Positions 23,166 through 34,205 are shown, counted from the stretch's first letter. The stretch is 64,000 nt of DNA from Entoloma clypeatum (GCA_963565915.1 OY751486.1:2418001-2482000), one strand, 5' to 3'. The notes: generated from the sequence alone by a model not told the origin. Translations and numbers: made by a program.

Positions 23166-26100
23166 CAGGCAGTCCACAGGACTCTGTACGGCCTGAGGAC
23201 TGCGTTGAACCCATCCGTACTACCGCTCTACTCAACGCTTCCACTCTTTCCGATCCCAATTCCCTCTGTGTCCGACTTACATCTCCGCTTATCTCCGATT
23301 CTTCTCCGATAGCTGCCCTTGTGGACTCCGGCTCTACTCATTGTTTTATTGACTCCCGTTATGCTTCATCCTATAAACTCCCTTTCACCTCCATACCTCC
23401 GATCGAACTTAAATTATTTGACGGAACATCCAACTCCGTCATTACTCAGGTGGTTGATCTCCCTGTATACTTTTCCTCTGGTGAATATATGGCCATTACA
23501 GCCTACGTGACTCCGCTCGATTCCTCCTGTTCTATGGTTCTTGGATACAACTGGCTCACCCGCTACAATCCTATGATTGACTGGGTATTGGGCAGTATTA
23601 CTTTCCATCCACAGCTCTTGAAGGAGTCTCCGACCTTGACGTCTTCTGCCAGGTCAGCTCCGCTACCTCCGCAGACCTCTCCCGATACTCCGACCTCCGA
23701 CTCCGGCACACCCGCTGCAACTCCGGATGTTGTTCCAAATATTGCATTGATAAATGCAGCCGCATTTGTGCGCGCTTGCAAACTTCCGGGTGCCCAATCT
23801 TTCCGAATTCACCTCTCTGACCACACGATCTCCGCCCAATCTGTTTCTATGTCTGAGGAGCCTCCGGACCTCTCCCATATCCCAGAGGAATATCACGATT
23901 TTGCCGATGTTTTTAGCAAGACAAAAGCAGACACCCTCGCTCCGCGTATGACCTCCGCATCGAGTTAGAAGACGGATCGACTCCCCCTATTGGCCCTATG
24001 TACTCCATTTCACAATCCGAACTATCTGCCCTGCGAAACTTCATAGACGAACATTTGGCCATTGGTTTCATTCGCCCCTCTCGCTCTCCGCATGGCGCTC
24101 CGGTCCTCTTTGTCCGAAAGAAGGACGGTTCCCTCCGCCTGTGCGTCGACTATCGGGGCCTGAACAAAGTTACCAAGAAGGATCGATACCCTCTTCCGCT
24201 CATCTCCGACCTCCTTTCCACAGCCGGAAAAGCGCGTGTTTATACCACTCTCGATCTCCGGCATGCATACCGAAAACCGCTTTCCGCACTCGTTACAGAT
24301 CATTTGAATGGCTTGTTATGCCTTTTGGACTATCCAACGCCCCTGCCGCTTTTCAGCGATTTGTGAATGATATCTTCAGTGACCTCCTCGATGTTACAGT
24401 GGTGGTCTACCTCGATGACATTCTCATTTACTCCGACGACCCCGCCAAGCACCCCGACGATGTCAAGGAAGTTCTCCAACGTCTCCGCAAGAACGGACTT
24501 TACGTCCGCTCTGACAAGTGTGAATTTTCTGTCGACACAGTCGAATATCTTGGTTTCATCCTTTCTCCCTCTGGTCTCCGCATGTCCGAAACCAAGGTAA
24601 AGACCATTCAAGAGTGGCCTGAACCTCGAAAAGTGAAGGACGTACAGTCTTTCCTTGGATTCACAAATTTCTATCGTCGTTTCATTCACGGTTATTCGGA
24701 CATCGTTGTTCCGCTCACCCGACTCACCCGGAAGGGTACTCCGTTCTGTTTCTCCGACTCCGCACGGAGTGCGTTCAATGAGTTGAAGCTCGCTTTTACC
24801 AAAGCACCAGTCCTCACTCATTGGATTCCTGATCGACCTATTATCATCGAGACAGACGCCTCCGACTACGCACTTGGTGCTATTTTGTCCATCCGGACCT
24901 CCGACGAGGAGATACACCCAGTAGCGTTCCACTCCCACACCTTCACCGCCCCGGAACTCAACTACGACACGCACAACAAGGAGTTACTTGCTATCCATGA
25001 AGCATTCAAGGTATGGCGACATTACCTTGAAGGCTCCGCTGCTCTGATCAATGTTGTCACGGACCACAAGAACCTGGAGTACTTCGCCACTACAAGGGTT
25101 CTCACCCGCCGACAAGCCCGGTGGTCCGAGTTCCTCTCTCAGTTCAATCTCTTGATTCGCTTCCGCCCCGGACGTCTCGGTACCAAACCGGACTCTTTGA
25201 CTAGACAATGGGACGTCTATCCCAAAGAGGGGAATAGTGACTATGTGTCGGTAAATCCAAGCAACTTCCAACCAGTCTTTTCCCAAGAACAGCTGTCCGC
25301 ATCTCTCCGAGCTACGGAGTTGTTCACCCCTGTTCTCCGTGCCACAGTCATAATGGACATTGAACAGTTGCACTCCGACATCCTCCGTTCACTCCCATCC
25401 GACCCAATCTATGCCAACCATCTCAAGGAGCCCAAACTGCACTGGTCCGTAGACTCCGACGGTTTCCTCCGCCATAGTGGTCGCATTTACGTCCGCAACT
25501 CCGATAACCTCTGGCTCCGCATCGTCTGCAACAAGCACGACCATATTCTCTCCGGACACCCTGGACAGAACAAGACAGTTAGTCTCATTCAACGAGATTA
25601 TACTTGGCCTGGTGTTTGAGACTTTGTCAAAAAGTACTGCAAATCCTGCACCACTTGCATGTGCTCTAAACCTCAACGCCACAAGCCCTATGGTATGCTG
25701 AAGCAACTCCCAGTTCTGAACCTTCCGTGGAACTCCATATCCATGGACTTCATCGAGACACTTCCGACCTCCGGCGGTTTTGACGCAATCCTTGTTATTG
25801 TTGACCGAATGACAAAACAAAGCATTTTTGTTCCGACTACGATCCACTGCACCTTGTTCATCCTGCATGTGTTCTCCAAGCACGGAGTACCAGAGCATGT
25901 CACCTCCGACCGAGGCCCGGAGTTTGTCTCCCGCTTTTTCCGCTCCCTCGGAAAAGCCCTCAACATGACTCTGCACTTCACCTCTGGCTACCATCCTGAA
26001 GGCGACGGTCAAACCGAACGTACCAACCAGACCTTGGAACAGTACCTCCGCATTTTCTGTAACTATCAACAGGACAACTGGTCCGAACTACTTCCACTTG

Positions 26101-26804
26101 CGGAGTTCGCGTACAACAATGCTCCGAGTGCTACGACCGGGATCTCGCCCTTCTTTGCCAATAAAGGTTATCATCCGAACCTCTCCGTCCATCCGGAGCG
26201 CGACCTCGCATCCGCCCGTGCCCGACAATTCGTCGTAGACCTGGACGAGCTTCACCAAGAACTCAAATCTACAATCCTAGAAGCTCAACGACGTTATCAA
26301 GGCCCCGCCGATCTCCGGCGTGCTCCGCCCCCTCCGCTCGAAGTAGGACAGCAAGCTTTTGTGAAGGCTAAGTTTTTCCGCACTACACGACCCTCCAAAA
26401 AGCTGTCTGAAAAGTACCTTGGCCCCTTTGACATCCTTGCCAGGAATGGTACACACTCTTACACCCTCCGACTTCCGGACACCATACGCGGTGTTCACCC
26501 CGTCTTCCACATCTCCATGCTGGAGCCATCTGTTCCAAACATCATTCCAAACCAGACAGTAACTCCGCCTCCTCCAATCAATGTTGAAGGAGAAGTGGAA
26601 TACAAAATCGCCGAAATCCTTGACACCAAACTGGATTGGCGGTGTTCTTGCAAACTGCTCTACCTAGTCCATTGGCTAGGCTATGAAGGAACCAATGAGG
26701 AACAGTCCTGGCTACCCGCCACGGAACTCAAACACGTGACGGACTTAGTCGCGGACTTCCACTCCGCGTATCCGGAGAAACCGGGCCCCTTATCACACCT
26801 ATAG
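23159..26804 (+). pseudogene. Gypsy-1 Pol (protease-RT-RNase H-integrase-chromodomain), broken
   Basis: Gypsy order of domains. Protease ALVDSGSTHCFID at about 23312; reverse transcriptase from about 23990 ([33 protein letters not shown] at about 24400); RNase H (IIIETDASDYALGA); integrase zinc part (HILSGHPGQNKT...CKSCTTC), catalytic core (MDFIETLP, SDRGPEF, DGQTERTNQTLE); chromodomain at the end (VEYKIAEILDTKL...LVHWLGYEG). Lesions: a small deletion near 23940; a deletion near 24267 removing about a dozen residues between LRHAY and TAFRTRY in the RT fingers; TGA at 25617-25619 where WPGV[R]DFVK is expected. The chromodomain suggests targeting to methylated-histone chromatin, as known for chromoviruses. 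Confidence 0.92.
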
Positions 26805-26863
26805 AAGCGCGCAAGACTCTCAAAATAATAAAAATAATGAAAAGAAACTAGAGGGGGGAGGGG

Positions 26864-27765
26864 CTACTGGGTTTTGGCCTTTTTGGCCGGCGGACCCTCA
26901 TCCTCCAACCCTTCCTCCGACTCCTCCATTTTTTCCCCTGTTTCTTCCTCCGCTTTCCTCGCCTGCTTTTTCTCCTCCTCCATTTTCTCCGCTTGCAGTT
27001 CCGCAAGCTCCCCCTCGTCCAACCCCTCGTCCTTCTCCTCGTCCTCTTCCTCGTCCTCTTCCGCACTTTTCACCTCCCCTCCGTCATCCTCCGACTCCGG
27101 AGCCGCCGCCTCCAGCAAGAAGTTCCGGTAGGCGAGGTGGTTGTTTAAAATTTGCAGCTGCCGGAGCAGCGCCCAACCGACCCTCGCCGACTGCTCCTCT
27201 CTCTCCTCCAGAGCCTCCCGGAGCTCCCGGAGCTCCTCCGCGACCCCTGTGCCGCAGCATCTTTTCGCCCCACTCGGGCCCGCGACCTCCGCGACGGCCT
27301 CCTCCGTCTTCCCCCGTTTCCGCTTCGCCCTCATCTCGCCGGGTTTCAGGCAAACCCGTTTGCCGTCTTTACACCGCTGGCATGCGGTGCCCTTCCCCTG
27401 CCTAAGGAGACTGTCAGTAAGAAAAAGAAGATGAAAAAAGCGGGTACTCACAATGCCCACTTGCACTCCACCTTCGCCTGCGCACAGGCCTGACACGCCT
27501 CCCCCCGGACCTCCGATTCCTCCGCTCCGCTCTCTGCCCTCTGTTTCCCCGCCTTCTTCGCCCTCTTCCTCTCCGCCTCCGCCTCCGCCTCTGCTTTCTT
27601 CTTCGCCTCTGCCTCCCTCGCCCTCCTCTCGGCCTCCGCCTTCTTCCTTGCCTCTGCCTCCTCCTTCTCCTTGCGTATCTGCGCCAGACAGCGCAGGAGC
27701 TCCTCTTCGGAGTTGTCTAGGTTGGCGCTGGATCGGGTGGGCTGTGTGCTCGAGCCTTGGGGCAT
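26864..27765 (-). CDS. Antisense cargo gene of Gypsy-1: Zn2Cys6 coiled-coil protein
   Basis: Two exons, 27765-27452 and 27401-26864, with a 50-bp GT-AG intron; the spliced frame is 852 nt, 283 residues. It runs opposite to pol and starts 120 bp inside the 3' LTR; the stops of pol and this gene lie 59 bp apart, tail to tail. Residues about 30-85 are a charged coiled coil of the EAEARKKAEAERR type. Then follows CQACAQAKVEC-x10-CQRCKDGKRVC, i.e. C-x2-C-x6-C-x10-C-x2-C-x6-C, the GAL4-type binuclear zinc cluster, split by the intron. After it come a KRKRGK basic patch, a leucine-rich helix, a long acidic EED tract and PPAKKAKTQ. Likely a nuclear DNA-binding protein; its target is unknown. The upstream ATG at 27858 is possible but lies against the LTR. 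Intact frame suggests selection or recent origin. Confidence 0.8.
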
Positions 27766-27884
27766 GTTGGTGGTAACTGGAAGAAACCCTTGAAGCCGCT
27801 CATCTCCGTTAAATAACCGAGACCACATGACCTTGTTTATTTTCTCGCGGTCTTCCATGGGTGTCAGACCTAAGAGGGGAATAC

Positions 27885-28597
27885 TGTTATATCCGTCTCC
27901 GAATCTCCGATCCACTCCGATAGTCCTCCGACATTCCGGACATCCGTTACCTCCGCATCTCCGCACGTTGCCATTGTGCATTTCATATTCATAACTCCAT
28001 GCCTTTATGCATTTCATATTCATATTCCCGTTTACTTATGCATCGCCTTTTTCGCATGGTCCGTTGACCGACATCTCCGATGTTCGTTACAGTCGCTGGC
28101 AACTTACGCCACAACTCCGGACCTACTCCGACCATCTCCGTAAAGTAATATCATTTAGGTATTTAAGCTCGTACCATACCTGTAGTTCCTCAGTTCGAAT
28201 ATCAACAAAGTTCACTCCTCCACTCCCTGTTCATGCCAGAGATCCTCGCTGTGGTACAATACGCCGACGACATCCTCATCTACTGCTCTTCCTCCATCGT
28301 TACCCTTCGACGAGCTCAGTACTGTGTCCGAGTCACAACTCCGACGTCGTCCGACCATTTCCACGTCAACATGTCCCTCACCGAGATCTTTCCGAGGACC
28401 TCCGCACCTCCGACCTCTTCTCTGACCTCCTGAAATTGGGACACCTTATCCAACAAACGGCGGCGCAACACATACGTTGAAGCCACGTCCCTCCCCTTTG
28501 TCGTTCCTCCGCATTTCCGGAGTTCCGCTCCGGTCTCAGTCCTACGTCCAACCTCCGATGGACTCCGACAAAGCTCCGACTTTTCACCTACTTAACA
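27885..28597 (+). repeat. Gypsy-1 3' LTR (713 bp)
   Basis: Same as the 5' LTR but with 42 extra bases near 27990-28030, a partial duplication of GCATTTCATATTCATA. Confidence 0.95.
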
Positions 28598-28815
28598 GGT
28601 GGACACGAAATACAGTGCACTCATTGAAGGTCATGGGTGCCACAAGAGCGATATTTCCGTCGGGAAAGTACAAAGATGGATGGTGAATGTAGCGAGTCTG
28701 AAATATTTGATGTGGCATGGCAACAGGAAGCGTGGGAAATGGAATGATTGAAAACCGTTACCTGTTCGGCAACACGAGCTAGGTTGGGTTAGGTCCCGGC
28801 CCGTCCGCCGAGCAA

Positions 28816-29310
28816 AATGTTAGAATCTAGTCACAATTAGTCACATCGTGATCCTGTGAAATCAGCATGACACATTCTTTGTTTGATCACTTAGGTTAGA
28901 CAGTAGAGATCAACAAGGGGGGAGCGGAACGGGAATCCCAGACCTGGGGTGGGAGGGGATGTGGGGGACCGACTCTGGCTGACCTCGGATCTTGTCACAT
29001 GGTCTGAGCGCATCCCTCTCAATGGCACCCCGGCTCTGGGTTATATTTAGTTTCTTGGATTCCTTTCTTAGCAGGTTTCGGTTATATTGGGTCCTCTGGT
29101 CAGCCATGACAAAGTAGTATAAAAGGGATGTAGTATGTAGTATGGAATCATCATCTCGGGTTCCTCTCATTTTTCTTGTGCCCACGCTCTCTCACTTCTC
29201 TCGACGCGCACTTGCCGCCCGTGGTCCGGACGCCATATAACTGGAGCCCACCGTGAGTCGAGACGAACATTGAGGAGAGCCCTGCCGCCGCTGCTGCCGA
29301 TGCCAACCTC
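28816..29310 (+). repeat. Possible 5' LTR and leader of the 29.3-kb Gypsy remnant
   Basis: TGTTAGAATCTAG at 28816 looks like an LTR start, GTATAAAAG at 29117 like a TATA box, and CTGGAGCCCACCGTGAG at 29239 like a primer site next to an LTR end. No second LTR copy is in the window to prove it. It may have cut off the 5' end of the BTB gene. Confidence 0.35.
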
Positions 29311-30225
29311 GCCGTGTACTCGCGCACTGGATCGGGTACCACTCATGGTGGTCAGGGCAAGGCAATGGAGATCGACAAAGCAGGAGTAGCCCGTTGCTAC
29401 AACTGTCAGCACTTCGGTCACCTTGCCAAGGACTGCAGCACTCCAAAAAAGAAAGATGGTCGCAAGTGTTTCACCTGCAATCAAGAAGGCCATATTGCGC
29501 GCAACTGCCACAAGCCAAAGAAGAACTTTGGAAGGGTCAGGAAGGTGTCTGATGAAGATGCCGAGAATGATGAAACAATCTTAGAAGCCGACGAGAAGGA
29601 TTTTCCCCGAAGGGTCCAATTAAATGATGCTAAGTCGCGACCCTTATTTATCAAACAGACTCGCTTGCCCTGTATGACTGCAGACAATAGAACCTATGTC
29701 ATCCCTGCCGAGCAAGCCGTTGCATCGACTAAGATTGTGAAAGAAGACAAACCCCCAAAACGACGAGAAATCAGACTACTAGCCCAGCTCAAAACACAAT
29801 GAGGACCAAAGGTCATTTGACCTGAAGTTGATAGCAGATGTGAACGCACATGTATCCATCCCAGAATAGTACATGAACAAAACCTCCCCACACAAGGGAT
29901 ACAGCCCATAGCAATCCTAAATGCAGATGGATCGCCAAATCGACAGCAAAAAGCGAACCGACTTGCTGAAGTCAAGCTGGACTTGGGAGTGCATCAGGAA
30001 ACCATGGAAGCAATCATACAGACAAGGCCGGGCCAATATCGTGGCAAAGTGTCTCATGAACACTTGCCAGGCCTGCACAGTGGTTGGGGACAAGATTCTC
30101 CCCAAGGCGTATCCCAAAACACTATGCCCTTCTACTTGAAAGGCGTAATTGAAGATAATGCCGACTATGGGGTTCAATCCCCCAGGCCGCGCATGGTGAA
30201 TAAGGAACTTCACCATTTCTGACGT
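29311..30225 (+). pseudogene. Gypsy gag tail and protease remnant
   Basis: 29314-29802 encodes the C-terminal part of a Gag with two CX2CX4HX4C knuckles (CYNCQHFGHLAKDC, CFTCNQEGHIARNC) and a basic linker. After the stop, other frames read FDLKLIADVNAHVSIP, IVHEQNLPTQGIQPIA, NADGSPNRQQK and LDLGVHQETM, which match the region after the catalytic motif of Gypsy proteases. The usual DSG aspartate motif is not recognisable. No RT follows. The Gag N-terminus is also missing, so this is an internally deleted fragment of a family different from Gypsy-1 to -3. Confidence 0.75.
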
Positions 30226-30273
30226 GTCCATAGTGGCCTCAGGCGTATTGAGGCCAGAACCTTTGGTTCCCCA

Positions 30274-30756
30274 GGTTAAGAACTGATTGACAAAACGTCG
30301 GAGCTACGTCGGACGCATCGGAAGGTCGGAAGGTCGGAGCGCATGCAACGTAGGGGCAAGGACTTGGCTTCAACTTGTGTGTTGCGCCCTCGCTAATACA
30401 TTGGTGTCCTTATTTCGGAGGATCGGAGGATTGGAGGATCAGAGGTCGGAGGTCGGACTCAAGTTAAGAGTCGGAAAGAGGACAGGAGGTATGATGTTGA
30501 ATCTAAGTTGATATTCAAACTGAAGCTAATACATGATTCTACATAAGTTTAAATACTATGTTGGAGGACGTGTGGCTTCGTCGGAGTTGGATAACGAGTG
30601 GCTGTTGGAGATGCTTAACATGGTCGGATGTAAGTAATGTACGTAGTAACGAGATTCATAACAGTAAGTATGCATAATAAGTATTAGTCAAAATGTCGGA
30701 GGTGTCAGAGGTGTCGGGATTGGTCGGAAATCATCGGAATTGATCGGAATATAACA
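30274..30756 (-). repeat. 3' LTR of a Gypsy-1 relative, reverse orientation
   Basis: Read on the minus strand it begins TGTTATATTCCGATC and has the Gypsy-1 LTR plan: many TCCGA hexamers, TATTTAA, GAATATCAAC, and GGGCGCAACACA...GTTGAAGCCA near the end. The terminal CA is changed to CC at 30274. The adjoining polypurine tract (CTAAGGGGGAAATAC, minus strand, 30757-30771) is nearly that of Gypsy-1. No target duplication is seen. Confidence 0.8.
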
Positions 30757-30920
30757 GTATTTCCCCCTTAGGGCCGAACCCATGAGGCCTAAGGACCTAG
30801 GTGGTCGGTGCACGTGAACTGCGTCATGTGATGCATTGGTTGAAAATACCGTGCGAGTGGTTCTTTCTTCTTGTTCCCCCATTCTCTTTTCATTTCAAAC
30901 TCTTCCGAAAAAACCTCAAT

Positions 30921-31379
30921 ATGTCGGCAACCGATTTTCAAAAGGAGATGGAGGCGCTGCAGGCTAAGCTCGCGGAGGTGGAGGCGAAGAAGCGAGCAGC
31001 GGAGGAGGAGGCTGCAAGGAAGGCTGAGGAGGAGCGGAGAGCGGAGAAAGAGAGGGCTGCAGAGGCGGCGCGGTTAGCAGAGGAGATGCGGGTAGCGGAG
31101 GAGATGCATCAGGCGTCGGAGCTGGCGGCTCAGAAAAGGGCCGATGAAGTGGCCGCTGCGCAAGGCGCGTCGAGCAAGGGGTCGGGGGGGGCGCAGGCAG
31201 AGAAGAAGAAGAAGGTGACGAAGAAAAGAAAGGTAGAGGAGGTGACGGCGACGGTCGGAGAGGGGTCGGGAGTCAGGGTCGGGGTCGGCACCTGTGATAG
31301 GTGCATTGTGAAGGGCGTCAAATGCGAACGCGATGAGTAAGTTCTTCTTTGGTTCATCTCTTCTGTTTTAACACACAGG
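30921..31379 (+). pseudogene. Second antisense coiled-coil zinc-cluster gene, next to the Gypsy-1-like LTR
   Basis: ATG 30921 opens a 139-codon frame to 31340. Residues 5-75 are a charged coiled coil (EAKKRAAEEEAARKAEEERR type), then a KKKKVTKKRK basic patch, and CDRCIVKGVKC, the first half (C-x2-C-x6-C) of a Zn2Cys6 cluster. A GTAAGT donor at about 31338 and an acceptor at 31379 bound a likely 42-bp intron in the same place as in the Gypsy-1 gene. Beyond it one frame reads GDGKKRDKICRKRR, which has one cysteine in a suitable place but is out of phase and lacks the others, so the second half seems decayed. Position relative to the LTR (165 bp) and direction match the Gypsy-1 cargo gene. The pol part of this element is gone. 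Confidence 0.65.
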
Positions 31380-32660
31380 AGATGGCAAGAAACGCGACAA
31401 GATATGCAGGAAACGGCGGGTGAGACAAGCGGCGCCCTTCATGTCACGGCAAACCACTGACAAAACATGACAGAACAGTGGGGCAACAGCGTGTGACACA
31501 GGAACAATGAGGCAAACGAGCAACTGCTCACCCCATGCGAGAGGCAGTGGGATATGCCAAAACAGCGCGGCCCAGACAGGAATGGTGGGGGAACTGGCTG
31601 GAGGCGCGGGGGAATGGCAGGCCATGCCGCCACAGGGGACACATGTCAACAAGGAGAGAGGGATGACACCCCCTAAGTAACATAATAATTTGATGGACTA
31701 GAAGACATCCCACATGTGGTGCACAACACCGCCAAAGGTACTGGCTCAAGCCGCCAGCTGCACCGAAACCGCGTCCAACCACGGCTTGGCAAGTCGCAGC
31801 TTCCAAACCTCACGGTTTGGCTCAGCTTCGGCTTTGTCTGGTGCAGTTTTGGCTCACAGTTGACTGGAGTCGGAACCGCGGCAACGCTAAGTGTATGATG
31901 CACAAGGGGGGGGTGGCAGTCTGGATAGATGCCAAGGATGTACGTGCTTGAGCAGCAGGGGGAGAGGCCGAGGCCTGCATCGCCACAGATGGACCGAGGC
32001 CTGCATAGCCATGGAGGTGTGTTCAACATGAGGCAGGGACACCTGTATGCCACATGTTTGGAGAGAGGGCTTGGGGGTCTGCGTTGAACAGGACCGAGTC
32101 GTGGGAGGGGGAGACGGGATGGATAGACCAGTGAAGATGTTGAGAAATTTGCTGATCAGCTTAACCTCGTTCTGTAAGCCTCTGTTGAGATCACAGAAAG
32201 AGAAGGGGATAAAATGTGCATGGAGGGCCATGAGGACATCTTGCAAGTTATCAGGACAAAACCGAGGTTGACCTGGTGAAGGACGGAATTTGGAAAGAAC
32301 ATCCACCGTGGGAGCAGATATGACTGGTACCAGACCAGGTCATACAGAAGACAGAATATGGAGGAATAGATGGAGTGGGAGAGCAAGGAGGCGGCGACGG
32401 CGGTACAACAAATTGGTTGGCGATGGGCTTCTTCAACTGTTTTGACGAGATCCCACTCCTCGCAAGTTGATGACATATGGGATGAGTACATCTGGAATGT
32501 TGATGGGGCAGTGCAGCCAACTTTTGGGTGGGTATCGACTGGGAGATGGGCCATCTGCGGCTGTTGTTAGCATTGATGAAAATGCTCCAGTTCCTGTTTT
32601 AACTGGTGAATTTGCTCTTGATGCTGCTCTTGAAAACATCGAGTTCGGTATTAAGGCAGC
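31380..32660. other. No recognisable gene
   Basis: Several medium open frames on both strands without a motif I can name. The minus-strand stretch FCPDNLQDVLMALHAHFIPFSF (32180-32260) reads like protein and may be a relic of an unknown gene. Confidence 0.35.
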
Positions 32661-32663
32661 GTT

Positions 32664-33870
32664 CTATTTCCGCACCATTGAAAATATGAAAGGCTTGGGA
32701 AGTGAATCATGCCTAATTGAAGCAAACCGCATCTCTGGCAGCAAGTCTTCAGAATTGCAGTGCAGATTGAATGAACCTGTCGCAAAGGGATCGACCGTTT
32801 CGCAAACACCAAGACAACTGGTATCCAGTTTGATAATCCAACTATGATGATTGGTGACCCATCGTTTACCATAATGAATGGAGGATGATTCGTCAATTTG
32901 CTGATCTGGGCTTATCGAATCAACAAAATTCCATCCACAACTCAGATATTTTTCAACAGCGTGTTGGTGCCTCCACTGATGGCGAATACCTGTGAACAGA
33001 CCCCTTTTTTCTTCAAACATAGCTTTTGGGAAAAGTGAATATGCCACATCATATGTGATAGCATTCATAACAATGGCGTTGAAATGTCATAACATGGTCA
33101 GTCGTTAACATATCCTTTAAATGGTAAACCATGACATACTTGAATGGAAGGACAAAATTGAAATCAATGGAGCCAAATCTGTGATGACCACCTGAACTTT
33201 ACGTGGCTGACATAGCTTGACTTCTTGAGACATGAAGGTGAAGATCCCAATGATATGGTTGACCATATACAGATTGTCTACAGCTGCAGCCTCTTCATTG
33301 TTGGGGAACGTCATATAATCATGACAGCTGCGAGCACAAAATTGTGCCCAAGCCACTTCGAACTCCTGTTGATCTTCACCAAACAAAATGAACGAATATG
33401 CCCGAATAGGGTCATGGAGGATAAATTTGCAGACCATCAAGGCATTGCTGAGTTCGACATATATATCGAGATCAGATTCTGGATAGATATTTCGATCCAT
33501 GAATTGGAGTGCATTCGACCCTGAGATGACAAAATGTGTAGTGGCCTGCAGGCGATGAAATCCAAAAGAATCAGTAAAGAACCTTGAGAAATGGGCATCC
33601 ACATCAAAAGCATGCTTCATATAGTCCATTAATGCAGCTTGACTAGTCTTTGAAGTGCAACCCAATCGAAATAGTGTCTGTGGCGTGCATCCATAGAAAA
33701 TCAGATCATAAAAATCAGTGAGAGAAAACGATGTGGTAAAGCTTGAATGAAACAGGCTCTTCATTAGAGATTTCGGCCAAATCAGAAGTATATGGCCATT
33801 CGTTTTCGACCAATGGAGACATGACAATAGCTGAGATATTGACAACTGAGACACTGGTACTTATCGTCTG
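32664..33870 (-). pseudogene. Fungal gene with a nucleotidyltransferase-like motif, decayed
   Basis: 33854-33117 and then 33068-32664 (other frame) form one gene. It starts with an F-box-like helical stretch (FYDLIFYGCTPQTLFRLGCTSK), then HFVISGSNALQFMDR and YPESDLDIYVE, which resembles the GS-x-DxD core of nucleotidyltransferase-fold proteins. The second part continues RGLFTGIRHQWRHQHAVEKYL and ends with WNFVDSISPDQQ and a long tail. A GTATGT donor lies at 33138, but no AG acceptor is present before the second part, so splicing seems broken. The family is familiar from agaric genomes as a multicopy gene of unknown function; I do not know its substrate. Confidence 0.55.
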
Positions 33871-34205
33871 ACTCAAGTTCTCAAACAACAATGTCAGACA
33901 CAAGGATCGAGGGCATGCATAAACTGAACTATCAGTAATACCTGTCCACATAATACATCTCATCATGGATACAGCCACACGGCTTCAAAGACTGTCCATG
34001 AAAGAGATATTTCATGTCGTATCGCAAGATAAGTCACAATCAATGTCAATTCCCAGAAGTGTCCAGCTCAACAAGGCACAACTGATTCAACATGTACTGT
34101 CCAATGCGACAGATGGCCTCATGTTGTTGATTGAAGAAACCATACACAAAAAAAAAATAGTGCCACAGTGCAAATATCAACTGGAAAGAGGAAACACAGC
34201 CCCTC

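Larger units (their letters stand above)
21276..28597 (+). mobile_element. Gypsy-1: chromovirus-type retrotransposon with an antisense cargo gene
   Basis: LTRs at 21276-21946 and 27885-28597 run TGTTATATCC...TTAACA. The target duplication GGTGG is at 21271-21275 and 28598-28602. Order: LTR, gag, pol with C-terminal chromodomain, an antisense Zn2Cys6 gene, polypurine tract (AAGAGGGGAATAC, 27872-27884), LTR. The LTRs differ by a 42-bp indel and roughly seven substitutions, mostly C/T. The element is unusually dense in CTCCG(A/C) hexamers. Pol has two frameshifting deletions and a stop, so it is not autonomous. Confidence 0.97.
14580..28761 (-). pseudogene. BTB/POZ-domain gene split by two retrotransposons
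   Basis: Three pieces form one minus-strand gene: 28697-28603, 21275-20369 and 14610-14580. The first reads LYFPDGNIALVAP up to FRVH, the second continues QSLLSKLSPVLGNMFSG, DEEYEGAPVLVMEDSADQVE and LLRFIYHD: the fungal BTB/POZ pattern of an adaptor-like protein. A clean 47-bp intron lies at 21122-21076 and another at 28761-28698. The third piece supplies the C-terminal tail (LHHIFSLN, stop 14580-14582). Gypsy-1 sits between pieces one and two, Copia-1 between two and three, each with a 5-bp target duplication. Besides the insertions I see one in-frame TGA (20664-20666). No in-frame ATG is found in the exon upstream of 28762, so the 5' end is lost or lies in another exon. Confidence 0.85.

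Noticed and set aside
26874..27776. Plus-strand Ser/Pro-rich frames in Gypsy-1
   Set aside because: They are mirror images of the Glu/Lys-rich antisense gene.
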